DNA from: an uncultured Pelagibacteraceae bacterium
Lineage (GTDB): Bacteria; Pseudomonadota; Alphaproteobacteria; Pelagibacterales; Pelagibacteraceae
DNA: 64,000 nt
Direction of reading: 5' to 3'
Assembly: GCA_902601315.1 (NCBI GenBank)
Contig: CACKMS010000007.1
Coordinates: 1-64,000, forward strand
Shown piece after piece: positions 40,065-49,318 of this stretch (positions within the stretch are counted from its first letter, which is position 1; every line of letters begins with the position of its first letter). The position numbers were made by a program, and so were the translations under genes. The notes beneath the pieces were generated by a model, which was not told where the DNA came from, searched no databases, and saw only the letters and a program-made list of their open reading frames with translations.

Positions 40065-40570
40065 AGGTCTTTAGGTCTCATAAATTCCTTAATTAAACCA
40101 TTTCCATCTATTTTATTCCATTCATTAAAATCAAAATAAATTTTTGCAAAAGCAGATGTTGGAAATTTAAAGTTTAATAACTTAAAATGGTTGTTGTTAT
40201 GATTTTTTGTCAGTGACTGGACTAGATTTCTAACAGCAGGCTCGTGATTAATTAAAAGCACAGATTTAAATTTTTTAGGTATTTTTTTTATTATATCTAT
40301 AATTTTATCTTCACTTGTTAAGTATAATTTTTTTGAGGAAGTAATTTTTTTCGGTTTTTCAATTTTTTTTAATAAAATTTTTAATGTTTTCTTTGTTCTT
40401 TTTGATGATGAAAGTAATATATAATCAAATTTATATTTTTTTTTAACAAAAAATTCACAAATCTTTTTTGCATTTTTCTTGCCACGCTTACTTAAAGTTC
40501 TTTCATGATCGTCAAGATTTGGATGGTCCCAGCTAGATTTTGCATGACGCATAACGTATAATTTGAGCAT
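40046..40570 (-). CDS. SixA-like histidine phosphatase (start at MLKLYVMRHAKSS; ORF track extends to 40663)
   Basis: MRHAKSSWDHP RHG motif; overlaps the phoB 3' end. Confidence 0.85.
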   Translation of the reverse strand: MLKLYVMRHAKSSWDHPNLDDHERTLSKRGKKNAKKICEFFVKKKYKFDYILLSSSKRTKKTLKILLKKIEKPKKITSSKKLYLTSEDKIIDIIKKIPKKFKSVLLINHEPAVRNLVQSLTKNHNNNHFKLLNFKFPTSAFAKIYFDFNEWNKIDGNGLIKEFMRPKDLQVSKE

Positions 40571-40583
40571 AAAGTTTAAATAT

Positions 40584-42734
40584 ATGACTGCATTAAAAAA
40601 ACAAGATAAAGAAATACTTAAATCTAAATATATAAATAGAGAATTATCTTGGCTTAAATTCAATGACAGAGTTCTTCTAGAGGCTCAAAATATAGAAAAT
40701 CCTCTTTACGAAAGAATTAAATTTTTATCTATAGCTGGATCAAATTTAGATGAATTTTTCATGGTACGTGTTGCAGGTTTATATAGTCAAATCAAGCAAG
40801 ACGTAGACTCTCTTAGTTCTGATGGTCTTACTCCTGATGAACAAATGAATGAAGTTATTTTGGAAACTAACAATCTTCTTAATAAACAAAATAAAATATA
40901 TAAAGATTTAATTCTTCAATTAAAAAAAGTAAATATAAGTATAGTTAAACCTGAAAATTTAAGTAAATCGGATCAGAAAAAATTATTTAAAGTTTTTAAC
41001 GAAGAAATTTACCCCTTACTAACACCATCAGCAATAGACCCAGCTCATCCATTTCCATTTATTGTCAATCAAGGAAGAGCATTAGTTATGAGATTAAATA
41101 AGAAAAATAAAAAAAGAGTTTTAAATGCAATAATAGTAATTCCAAAAGCTTTATCAAGATTTATTGAAATAGATGGAAACAAAAGTTTTAAAAAATTTTT
41201 AATTATTGATGATGTTATAAGTTTTTTTGCTTCTGAAATTTTTCCCGATCATGATTTAGATAAAAAAATGTTATTTAGAGTTATAAGGGATAGTGACGTA
41301 GAAATACAAGAGGAAGCTGAAGATTTAGTAAGATCTTTTGAATTGGCATTAAAAAGAAGAAGAACAGGTGACATAGTACGTTTAGAAATTTTAAAAAATA
41401 GTAATAATGACTTAATTAAGTTTATAACAAATAAGTTAAACGTAAATTCTGAATATATCTATGAAACCGAAGGTATTGTTGGAATTCAAGATATCGATCA
41501 AGTTTGTAAAATTAAAAATTCTAAATTAAGATTTAAAAATTTTAATCCCAGGGAGGTTGAGAGATTAAAGGAATTTAATAATAATTTTTTTGATACTATA
41601 AAAAAAAAAGATTTAATAGTTCATCATCCTTTTGAAACATTTGATGCTGTAATTGAGTTTTTAAATCAAGCTGCATATGATAAAAAAGTTATAGCAATTA
41701 AACAAACTCTATACAGAACAACGTTAGACTCTCCAATTGTTAAAGCCTTAATAACAGCAGCCGAAAACGGAAAGACAGTGACTGCTTTAATAGAGATCAA
41801 AGCAAGATTTGATGAAGAAGCAAATATTCAACTTTCCAGAAGTTTAGAAAAGGCAGGAATTCAAATACTTTATGGTTTTGCAAAATATAAAACACATGCA
41901 AAATCATCTTTAATATTAAGAAAAGAGCAAGGAAAAATTCAAACCTATATACATCTGGGAACTGGCAATTATCACCCAGTTAATGCAAAAATTTATACTG
42001 ACTTATCTTTATTTAGCTCTGACAAAAAAATAGCAACTGATGTGGAAAAATTTTTTAATTATGTAACTGGTTATTCAAAACCGCGAAACCTTAATAAAAT
42101 ATCCATATCACCAATAAATCTTAGGGAAACTTTAAACAAATGTATTGCTAATGAGATAGCAAATGTCAAAAAAGGAAAAAACGGTGAAATATGGGCAAAA
42201 ATGAATTCCTTAGTAGACCCAGTGATAATTGATAAATTTTATGAAGCTTCAAATGCTGGAGTGAAGATATTTTTATTTGTAAGAGGTGTTTGTTGTTTAA
42301 GACCTGGAGTTAAAGATAAATCAGAAAATATAATAGTTAAAAGCATGATAGGAAGATTTTTAGAACACTCAAGAATTTATTGTTTTGCAAATGGAAAAAC
42401 AATGCCTAGTAGAGATGCAAAAGTCTTTATTTCATCAGCGGACTTAATGCCAAGAAATTTAAATCGAAGAGTAGAACTTCTAGTTCCAATTGAAAACCAA
42501 ACAGTCCATGAGCAAGTTCTTGATCAAATTATGCTAGCTAATTATTTAGATAAAAAACAAAGTTGGGAACTCGATGCGAGTGGAAATTATAAAAAAATTA
42601 AATATATTGAAAATGATTCTTTTTCAGCTCACGATTATTTCATGAATAATCCTAGTTTATCTGGAAGAGGTAAAGCTAAATTAAAAATGAAACCAAAAAA
42701 ATTAAACTTAAAATTAATTAAAAGTGGAAATTAA
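40584..42734 (+). CDS. ppk1: Polyphosphate kinase 1
   Basis: REL-SWLKFNDRVL, RGVCCLRPG, YHPVNAKIYTD motifs; ORF opens at 40563. Confidence 0.95.
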   Translation: MTALKKQDKEILKSKYINRELSWLKFNDRVLLEAQNIENPLYERIKFLSIAGSNLDEFFMVRVAGLYSQIKQDVDSLSSDGLTPDEQMNEVILETNNLLNKQNKIYKDLILQLKKVNISIVKPENLSKSDQKKLFKVFNEEIYPLLTPSAIDPAHPFPFIVNQGRALVMRLNKKNKKRVLNAIIVIPKALSRFIEIDGNKSFKKFLIIDDVISFFASEIFPDHDLDKKMLFRVIRDSDVEIQEEAEDLVRSFELALKRRRTGDIVRLEILKNSNNDLIKFITNKLNVNSEYIYETEGIVGIQDIDQVCKIKNSKLRFKNFNPREVERLKEFNNNFFDTIKKKDLIVHHPFETFDAVIEFLNQAAYDKKVIAIKQTLYRTTLDSPIVKALITAAENGKTVTALIEIKARFDEEANIQLSRSLEKAGIQILYGFAKYKTHAKSSLILRKEQGKIQTYIHLGTGNYHPVNAKIYTDLSLFSSDKKIATDVEKFFNYVTGYSKPRNLNKISISPINLRETLNKCIANEIANVKKGKNGEIWAKMNSLVDPVIIDKFYEASNAGVKIFLFVRGVCCLRPGVKDKSENIIVKSMIGRFLEHSRIYCFANGKTMPSRDAKVFISSADLMPRNLNRRVELLVPIENQTVHEQVLDQIMLANYLDKKQSWELDASGNYKKIKYIENDSFSAHDYFMNNPSLSGRGKAKLKMKPKKLNLKLIKSGN

Positions 42735-44235
42735 AGTTTATAAAAATAAACAAAATTTAAAATTAAAAACTGCTAAATTAGCAGTTATAGATATAGGATC
42801 TAATTCAATTAGGATGCTGATTTATGAAGATTTTAGCTCTTCTCGTGTACCATTTTTTAATGAAAAAGCTGTTTGTGAACTTGGTAAAAATTTAGATAAA
42901 TCAAGAAGGCTTAATAAGTCAGGCGTTGATTATGCTCAAAAAGTTTTAAAAAGATTTTCGGAGATTTTAAATATTTCTAAAATTGATAATTTAAAAATAA
43001 TAGCAACTGCTGTATTACGTGAGGCAACAGATGCAAAACCATTTGTAGAGTATGTAGAGAGCCTTTTTAAAAAAAAAATCGAAATTTTAAGTGGTGAGGA
43101 AGAAGCAATTTGTTCAGCAGAAGGAGTTAAAATTGGATTTGATAATGTTGATGGGTTAGTTGCAGATCTCGGTGGAGGTAGTTTAGAATTATCGAGAGTT
43201 GAAAACGGTATGATCACCAATAAAACATCTCTACCCTTAGGTGTTTTAAGATTAATTAATAATCCAATTGTAAAAAAGAGAAACCTTTACAAATATGTAA
43301 AAAAACTTTTGAGAGAGGAGAAATGGTTATCTAAAAAAAAATTTGAAAATCTTTATTTAGTTGGCGGAACATGGCGAGCTTTATTTAAACTTCATCTTTT
43401 TCAAAACAAACACCCTGTCCACATAATCCATCAATATTCAGTAAATTATGAAGATTTATCATTATTTGTGGAAAAAATTTCTTCATTCAATAAAGCAAAA
43501 TTAAAAACAGTTGAATATATATCTAAATCTAGAACTCCCTATCTACCTTATAGCTCCATTATTTTAAATGAGATCATGACAGTAACAAATCCAAAAAACA
43601 TAATATGCTCTATAAGTGGTATCAGAGAGGGGTCTCTCGCAAAAGATTACTTTAAAGATATTGATAACTCTCAAGTTTTTGAAAAATCATTAGAATACAT
43701 TTCAAAAAAAAGAGGTGATTTGGGACTAACTTACAAAAAATATCACGAATTTATCAAACCTGTTTTTGATGGTAATGAACATTTTGATGAAAAATTGCTT
43801 AACTTGGCTTGTGTTTTAAGTCATATGGATTGGGGACTTGGTGCTTTTCAAAAGGCAGAATTAGTTTTTCAAGAAACATTAAATACTCCTTTATTGAGAC
43901 TTTCACATAAAGAAAGAATTCAAATAGCTCTTTCATGTTATTGGAGGTACTGTAGCATTAAATACAACCCTAAAATAGAATATTTGACTTTTTTAAATAA
44001 TAATGAAATTTTTTCTAGTAAACAAGTTGGTGCAGCTTTAAGATTTGCTCACTCCCTAACATCTATTTCAACTATTTTTTTAGAGGAATTTAAATTATAT
44101 AAAAGAGGTAACTCTGTATTTTTAAAAATTCCATCACAACATCAAGAAATAATTTCCAAACAAGTTACAAAAAGATTTAAAGCTCTTGCGCGAGAATTAT
44201 TTTTAGAGCCGAGAGTAATTTACTCAAATAATTAA
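42724..44235 (+). CDS. ppx: Exopolyphosphatase Ppx/GppA family (GTG start)
   Basis: AVIDIGSNSIRMLIYE, VADLGGGSLEL. Confidence 0.93.
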   Translation: MEIKVYKNKQNLKLKTAKLAVIDIGSNSIRMLIYEDFSSSRVPFFNEKAVCELGKNLDKSRRLNKSGVDYAQKVLKRFSEILNISKIDNLKIIATAVLREATDAKPFVEYVESLFKKKIEILSGEEEAICSAEGVKIGFDNVDGLVADLGGGSLELSRVENGMITNKTSLPLGVLRLINNPIVKKRNLYKYVKKLLREEKWLSKKKFENLYLVGGTWRALFKLHLFQNKHPVHIIHQYSVNYEDLSLFVEKISSFNKAKLKTVEYISKSRTPYLPYSSIILNEIMTVTNPKNIICSISGIREGSLAKDYFKDIDNSQVFEKSLEYISKKRGDLGLTYKKYHEFIKPVFDGNEHFDEKLLNLACVLSHMDWGLGAFQKAELVFQETLNTPLLRLSHKERIQIALSCYWRYCSIKYNPKIEYLTFLNNNEIFSSKQVGAALRFAHSLTSISTIFLEEFKLYKRGNSVFLKIPSQHQEIISKQVTKRFKALARELFLEPRVIYSNN

Positions 44236-44378
44236 AATTTAATTTAATCTATTACAACTTATAAGTTAGTGGCGTTACTCCCGTAATAAATTTTTTAATT
44301 TTATTGAAATATATCATTAATCCAAATGTCATATTTTTATGTGAGGTTTAGAATTGGTTAATTAACAATAGACCCCTG

Positions 44379-44414
44379 AAATACGCTCGATAATTTATCG
44401 AGCGTATTTTTTTT
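44379..44414 (+). terminator. Strong terminator after ppx (13-bp perfect stem plus T-tract)
   Basis: AATACGCTCGAT-AATTT-ATCGAGCGTATTTTTTTTT. Confidence 0.9.
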
Positions 44415-44890
44415 TATAAAATAAAAACATACCGATATGAGAAGCATTATTAAATTTGCCATTCTTAACTAATTTAATTATTTGTTGATCTGAAACTAAG
44501 TGTATTTTTATTCCTTTTTCAGGCTTTGAAATTTTAATAAGATTATTACAAAAAAAACCAGTAATTTTAGTGGTGAGTCGACCTGGCTCAGAATAAAACG
44601 AGGTAATTTTTCTCAATTTATTTCTTGATTTATATCCCGTTTCTTCAATTAATTCTTTTTTAGCAGATATTAAGGCTGTTTCATGTTTTTCAATGATACC
44701 AGATGGAAACTCAAAATTAATTTGATTTATAGGAATTCTTTTTTGTGAAACCAAAATATACTTGTTTTTAATTTTAGGTATTACAATTGAAAGATTTGGA
44801 GTTTTAAAAAAATGATAAAATTCATTTTTTTTAAATTTTTTATTAATTAATTTAATATTGTTTGTTAGTCTTAAATTTTTCAATTTTTTT
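44395..44890 (-). CDS. NUDIX hydrolase (start approximate; ORF-track N-terminus overlaps aquaporin out of frame)
   Basis: EFPSGIIEKHETALISAKKELIEETGY Nudix box-like. Confidence 0.75.
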
Positions 44891-45539
44891 CTAAGAATAA
44901 TTTTTTTGCAATATAAACAGCAATTACCATACCAATTAGTTCTGCAACTATATAAAAAGGAGTGTTTAAATAACTTATACCAGTAAAGGACTCTGTGAAT
45001 GTTCTTGCTATTGCAACAGCAGGATTTGCAAAAGAAGTTGAAGAGGTAAACCAATAACCAGCTGTAATATATAACCCAACAGATGCAGCTACAGTAATTT
45101 TACCTGACTTCATGGATCCAAAAATAATGATTATTAGTCCTAATGTTGCAACAATTTCTGATACAAAAATATAGATACCATCTCTTGATTTTGTCGATAA
45201 TTCAAAAATCTGATGTTCAAAAAAGAAATTAGCTAATGCTACACCTAGTAAACATCCAAGTATCTGAGCGGAAATATAAAAGGGTAGAAGTTTTTTTTTT
45301 AACTTTCCTGTAATTGTCATAGCAATACTTACAAATGGATTGAAATGAGCCCCGGATACATCAGCAAATACTGTTATTAGCACAAACAAACCAGCTCCAG
45401 TTGCTATAGTATTTGCAATTAGCATTACCGCTGTATCATTGGTCATATTTTCTGCCATTAAACCTGATCCAACTATGATCATTACGAGAAAGCAACTTCC
45501 AATAAATTCTGAAAGAAAATATTTATTTTTATTTTTCAT
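44880..45539 (-). CDS. MIP-family aquaporin/aquaglyceroporin (AqpS-like, arsenite channel candidate)
   Basis: ADVSGAHFNPFVSIA and SFANPAVAIARTFT loops; adjacent to arsC. Confidence 0.85.
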   Translation of the reverse strand: MKNKNKYFLSEFIGSCFLVMIIVGSGLMAENMTNDTAVMLIANTIATGAGLFVLITVFADVSGAHFNPFVSIAMTITGKLKKKLLPFYISAQILGCLLGVALANFFFEHQIFELSTKSRDGIYIFVSEIVATLGLIIIIFGSMKSGKITVAASVGLYITAGYWFTSSTSFANPAVAIARTFTESFTGISYLNTPFYIVAELIGMVIAVYIAKKLFLEKN

Positions 45540-45960
45540 CTAGCCAATCTTTAATTTTATTACTTATAACATTGAAAGTGTTTCTAATGATTATTTGCTT
45601 TTCTTCATCATTTGCATTTTGAAGTTTTTTTACTGGATCTTCAATATCCCAGTGTATAATTTGATTTTTATCAGGCCAAATAGGACATACCTCATTATTT
45701 GCGTTGTTGCATACTGTTATTACATGATCCATTTTTATTTCTTTATTGATAAATTCTTCAAAGTTTTTAGAACTATAATTAGTTAAATCATAACTTTTAT
45801 TTTTCTCTAAAAAATTTTTTACATCTTCATTGATTTTTCCAGATGGATTACTACCAGCACTAAAAGCATTAAATTTATTTGAGTATTCATTATTAATAAT
45901 ACTCTCAGCAATAATGCTTCTCGCTGAATTTCCTGTGCATACAAATAAAATATTTTTCAT
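45529..45960 (-). CDS. arsC: Low-molecular-weight phosphatase-type arsenate reductase ArsC (copy 2)
   Basis: LFVCTGNSARSIIAES, TVCNNANNEVCPIWP, HWDIEDP. Confidence 0.9.
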   Translation of the reverse strand: MKNILFVCTGNSARSIIAESIINNEYSNKFNAFSAGSNPSGKINEDVKNFLEKNKSYDLTNYSSKNFEEFINKEIKMDHVITVCNNANNEVCPIWPDKNQIIHWDIEDPVKKLQNANDEEKQIIIRNTFNVISNKIKDWLDEK

Positions 45961-46181
45961 TAAAAAATAATTTTATAAATACCAATTACAAATAAAGGAA
46001 TTTGTAATCCAAAATTTGTTAAAATCGCCTTATCTTTTGAGATGAAACCTGCAATCGTCCAACCGACTACACCAAGACCATGAAAATATATATTTATCGG
46101 ATATATATTTAAATTTGTTAATAATATTCCAATTAGAACTAAAAAGGTACTTATCCACTTAAGATATTTTTTTAAAAACAT
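45960..46181 (-). CDS. Small membrane protein of unknown function
   Basis: 73-aa ORF, two to three TM; SD AAAGGAG upstream; first gene after Pho-box-like array. Confidence 0.75.
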   Translation of the reverse strand: MFLKKYLKWISTFLVLIGILLTNLNIYPINIYFHGLGVVGWTIAGFISKDKAILTNFGLQIPLFVIGIYKIIF

Positions 46182-46202
46182 ATAGCTCCTTTCGTATTAC
46201 TT

Positions 46203-46231
46203 ATGACACTTATGTTAAAGATTTGTTAAAT
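46203..46231 (-). promoter_or_regulatory. Pho-box-like array upstream of small TM - arsC - aquaporin operon
   Basis: Minus strand ATTTAAC-AAAT-CTTTAAC-ATAA-GTGTCAT. Confidence 0.65.
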
Positions 46232-46240
46232 ATGTTAACT

Positions 46241-46579
46241 TTATAAGAAATTAACTATGTATCTATGGATAAAATATCCACCGATTAGAAACATTAAACC
46301 TGCAATATAAATTATGAAAAAATTCATATTAAAAGATTTTGCAAAAAAGAAGGGCACAAAGAATAAGTAACTTGCTGGCACTGCAATAAATATACTTTTC
46401 GTAAACATTACTGTTTTTTCTGTATCATTGTGCTCATAATACGAAAACAGTATCGCTATTAGTGATACCAAAGGTAATGCTATAATAAATCCAGCCAGCT
46501 TAGGATTTTGACCAGCCAACCAGCTCGAAAAAGCAACAATTAAACCTGCACCAACAACTTTTAACAAAAAAAATAACAT
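46241..46579 (-). CDS. Integral membrane protein of unknown function (DUF3147-like)
   Basis: 112 aa with four hydrophobic segments. Confidence 0.7.
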   Translation of the reverse strand: MLFFLLKVVGAGLIVAFSSWLAGQNPKLAGFIIALPLVSLIAILFSYYEHNDTEKTVMFTKSIFIAVPASYLFFVPFFFAKSFNMNFFIIYIAGLMFLIGGYFIHRYIVNFL

Positions 46580-46672
46580 TAATAATCCTTATTTAATTCA
46601 ATATAGAAATACGAAATAATATTAGCAACCTTAAAATTTTGCTAAAATATTTCTAAGTAAAGTAAAATATAA

Positions 46673-47266
46673 TTATTTATTTAATGCATCCTCAAGATAA
46701 TCTAACCTGTCTTGACCCCAAAAAATCTCATTATTAAAGACATAAGTTGGGGCACCAAATACATCATTATCAACTGCATCTTTTGAATTTTTTTGGTACT
46801 TTAAGTTAACATCCTCACTTAACGCTACTTCTTTTATTTCTTCAAAATTTAAGGATAATTTTTCACAAATTTCCTTGAGGGTATTGTGATCAGAAATATC
46901 TTTTTCTAAAGACCATAAACTTTTTTGACATTCAATTCCAAAATTAAGTTTATTTCCTTTTAAGTTTGAGGCTATCGCAAATTTTGCAGGTAGGTGTGGG
47001 TCTTTAGGTGGAAAAAACTTTGGTTGTTTATTTATTTTTAATCCATGTTTATTCGCAATTCTATCCAACTCCAATAGTCTATATTTTTGTCTAGCTGGGT
47101 GTCTTTTAGGAACTGGCAACCCCCCAGTATTTGGAAAAATTTCACCTATTAAATCAAAAGGTTTTTCTTGAACGTCTAAATCATATTTGGTGACAAGCTT
47201 TAAAAATCTTTCTGCTCCTAAATAACTAAATGGAGATAAAACACTAAAATAATAATCAATTTTCAT
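46673..47266 (-). CDS. 2-hydroxychromene-2-carboxylate isomerase / DsbA-family protein
   Basis: DYYFSVLSPFSYLGAERF, VFGAPTYVFNNEIFWGQDRLDYLE. Confidence 0.88.
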   Translation of the reverse strand: MKIDYYFSVLSPFSYLGAERFLKLVTKYDLDVQEKPFDLIGEIFPNTGGLPVPKRHPARQKYRLLELDRIANKHGLKINKQPKFFPPKDPHLPAKFAIASNLKGNKLNFGIECQKSLWSLEKDISDHNTLKEICEKLSLNFEEIKEVALSEDVNLKYQKNSKDAVDNDVFGAPTYVFNNEIFWGQDRLDYLEDALNK

Positions 47267-47669
47267 TATTTTTTATTTTATCGCATTTCTTGCATAGACC
47301 AAAAAATTCCAAATTGTATTTATTATATCTCATCCCTTTATTGTCTTTGAAATCTTTTAAATGTTCAGACAATTTGTGGTCATGAATTTCAGTAACATGT
47401 TCACATCCTTCACAAATTGAAAAAACTGTAGCTTTAGCAATTTGACATTTAGAATTTTTGCAAGCTATAAAAGCATTTCTACTTTCTATTTTATGTATCT
47501 TTCCAATTTCTACTAATTTGTCTAAAGCCCTATACACTTGTAAAGGTGCATTAATTCCTTTTTTTTGAACATTAAATAAAATTGAATATGCTTTTAATGG
47601 TTGAGAGGATTTTTCAATTATATCTAATATAATTTTTTGGTTTTTAGTTAGATTTTCTTGTTTTTGCAT
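47256..47669 (-). CDS. zur: Fur-family regulator (Zur)
   Basis: Fur wHTH pattern, CxxC pairs (CEGCEHV, CKKCD); next to znuBC. Confidence 0.88.
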   Translation of the reverse strand: MQKQENLTKNQKIILDIIEKSSQPLKAYSILFNVQKKGINAPLQVYRALDKLVEIGKIHKIESRNAFIACKNSKCQIAKATVFSICEGCEHVTEIHDHKLSEHLKDFKDNKGMRYNKYNLEFFGLCKKCDKIKNNEN

Positions 47670-47693
47670 TCTATTATTTTTTACAACAATCCA

Positions 47694-48497
47694 TTAGTTT
47701 TTCAATTGTATCGTTTGTTTAATTTTTAATAGTGAAATTATGAACAACACTAAAGCAGCAGCAATTATTGATGGACCAGATGGAGTATTAAATTCTAAAG
47801 AGGAAAATAATCCTATAAATACAGATAATAATCCTCCAATTACTGAAAATATTACCATTTTTTGTGGGTTGTCTGAAAGATTTCTAGCCATAGCTGTGGG
47901 TATAATTAACATTCCTGTAATTAATAGAACTCCAACTAATTTAATTGAAATGGCAATTATTGCAGCCAATAAGATTGTAAACACTGCTTTTGCTCTATCT
48001 GGGTTAAGACCTTCTGCTTGTGCTAACTCATAATTTACAGTTGATGCGAATAAAGGTTTCCATATAAATCTTAAAACCAACAAAATTAAGGCTGCACCGA
48101 TCCATATAGTTAATAAATCTTTTTTGTTAACTGCTAATATATCTCCGAACAATAATCCCATAATGTCAAATCTAATAAAGGTTAAAAATCCAATCACAAC
48201 TAATCCAACTGCCAATGATGAGTGAGCTAACAGACCAAGCAAGGCATCACTTGGTAGATTAGTTTTTCTTTGTAGTTGTATTAAAATTAATGCAATTACT
48301 GATGAAATTAAAAATATTGAAACAGCAATATTAAACTCTAAAGAATATGCAATTGTAACACCAAGTAAGGCTGAATGAGCAAGAGTATCCCCAAAATAAG
48401 ACAATCTCCTCCAAACAACAAAACAACCAAGAGGGCCCGCCACAAAAGCAATACCTATACCTGCAACCAATGCTCTTATAAAAAAATCATCAAACAT
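47694..48497 (-). CDS. znuB: Zinc ABC transporter permease ZnuB
   Basis: ABC-3 family permease. Confidence 0.92.
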   Translation of the reverse strand: MFDDFFIRALVAGIGIAFVAGPLGCFVVWRRLSYFGDTLAHSALLGVTIAYSLEFNIAVSIFLISSVIALILIQLQRKTNLPSDALLGLLAHSSLAVGLVVIGFLTFIRFDIMGLLFGDILAVNKKDLLTIWIGAALILLVLRFIWKPLFASTVNYELAQAEGLNPDRAKAVFTILLAAIIAISIKLVGVLLITGMLIIPTAMARNLSDNPQKMVIFSVIGGLLSVFIGLFSSLEFNTPSGPSIIAAALVLFIISLLKIKQTIQLKN

Positions 48498-48498
48498 A

Positions 48499-49245
48499 TT
48501 AGTTTTTCTTTATATCCCCATCACTTGTATGAACATGATCGTGCTTGTGTTCATAAATTGATAGTGTTTGAGCGGCTTGATCACCAAACAATGCTTTGTA
48601 TTCGTTGTTTTTTGCAACTTCTTTTGGTGAACCTGAACAACAGACATGACCATTTAAACAAACAACATAATCTGTAGCACTCATTACAGTATGGAGATCA
48701 TGTGATATTAATAATATACCGCAATTTAATTTTTCTGAAATTTCTTTAATTAATTCATACAGAGCAATTTCTCCTGTAAAATCTACACCTTTAACAGGCT
48801 CATCAAGCACTAACAATTCAGGTTTTTTTGATATAGCTCTTGCAAGTAGCACTCTTTGAAATTCTCCACCGGACAAATTTCCCAAACTTTTGTCCTTTAG
48901 ATCAACTACACCAGTTAAGGATAGAGCTTCTTCCATTGTGTCTTCTTTAAGTTTATCAGTTAGAAGCATAAAGTCTCTAACTCTAAGGGGAAGTGTCCAA
49001 TCTATTGATATTTCTTGAGGCACATACCCAATTTTATTTGTAAATTTTTCAACTTCACCTTCAATATTTTTTAATAATCCTAATGCAATTTTAGCAGTTG
49101 TACTTTTACCTGATCCATTAGGACCAATTAAAGTAACAATTTTTGCTTTTTCAACTTGAAGAGAAACACCTTGAACAAGCCACTTTTGGTTTTGTCTAAA
49201 CCCAACATTATTTAACTTTACTAAAATATTATTTCCCATGCTCAT
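48499..49245 (-). CDS. znuC: Zinc ABC transporter ATP-binding protein ZnuC
   Basis: GPNGSGKSTTAK, LSGGEFQRVLLARA; His-rich C-terminus. Confidence 0.92.
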   Translation of the reverse strand: MSMGNNILVKLNNVGFRQNQKWLVQGVSLQVEKAKIVTLIGPNGSGKSTTAKIALGLLKNIEGEVEKFTNKIGYVPQEISIDWTLPLRVRDFMLLTDKLKEDTMEEALSLTGVVDLKDKSLGNLSGGEFQRVLLARAISKKPELLVLDEPVKGVDFTGEIALYELIKEISEKLNCGILLISHDLHTVMSATDYVVCLNGHVCCSGSPKEVAKNNEYKALFGDQAAQTLSIYEHKHDHVHTSDGDIKKN

Positions 49246-49266
49246 TTATTCTCTTGACTTAGATAT

Positions 49267-49297
49267 GTTATATTATTACACAGCGTTATATTATAAC
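49267..49297. promoter_or_regulatory. Double Zur-box candidate in znuC/znuA divergent promoter
   Basis: GTTATA-T-TATTAC (49267) and GTTATA-T-TATAAC (49285), 18 bp apart. Confidence 0.65.
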
Positions 49298-49318
49298 AAT
49301 TAACAATAACAAAATATT

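Noticed and set aside
44890-45054. N-terminal extension of the NUDIX ORF (MVYLFNFFCKSCCCNS...)
   Set aside because: Overlaps the aquaporin coding frame and has an implausible Cys-rich composition; the real start is probably near 44890.
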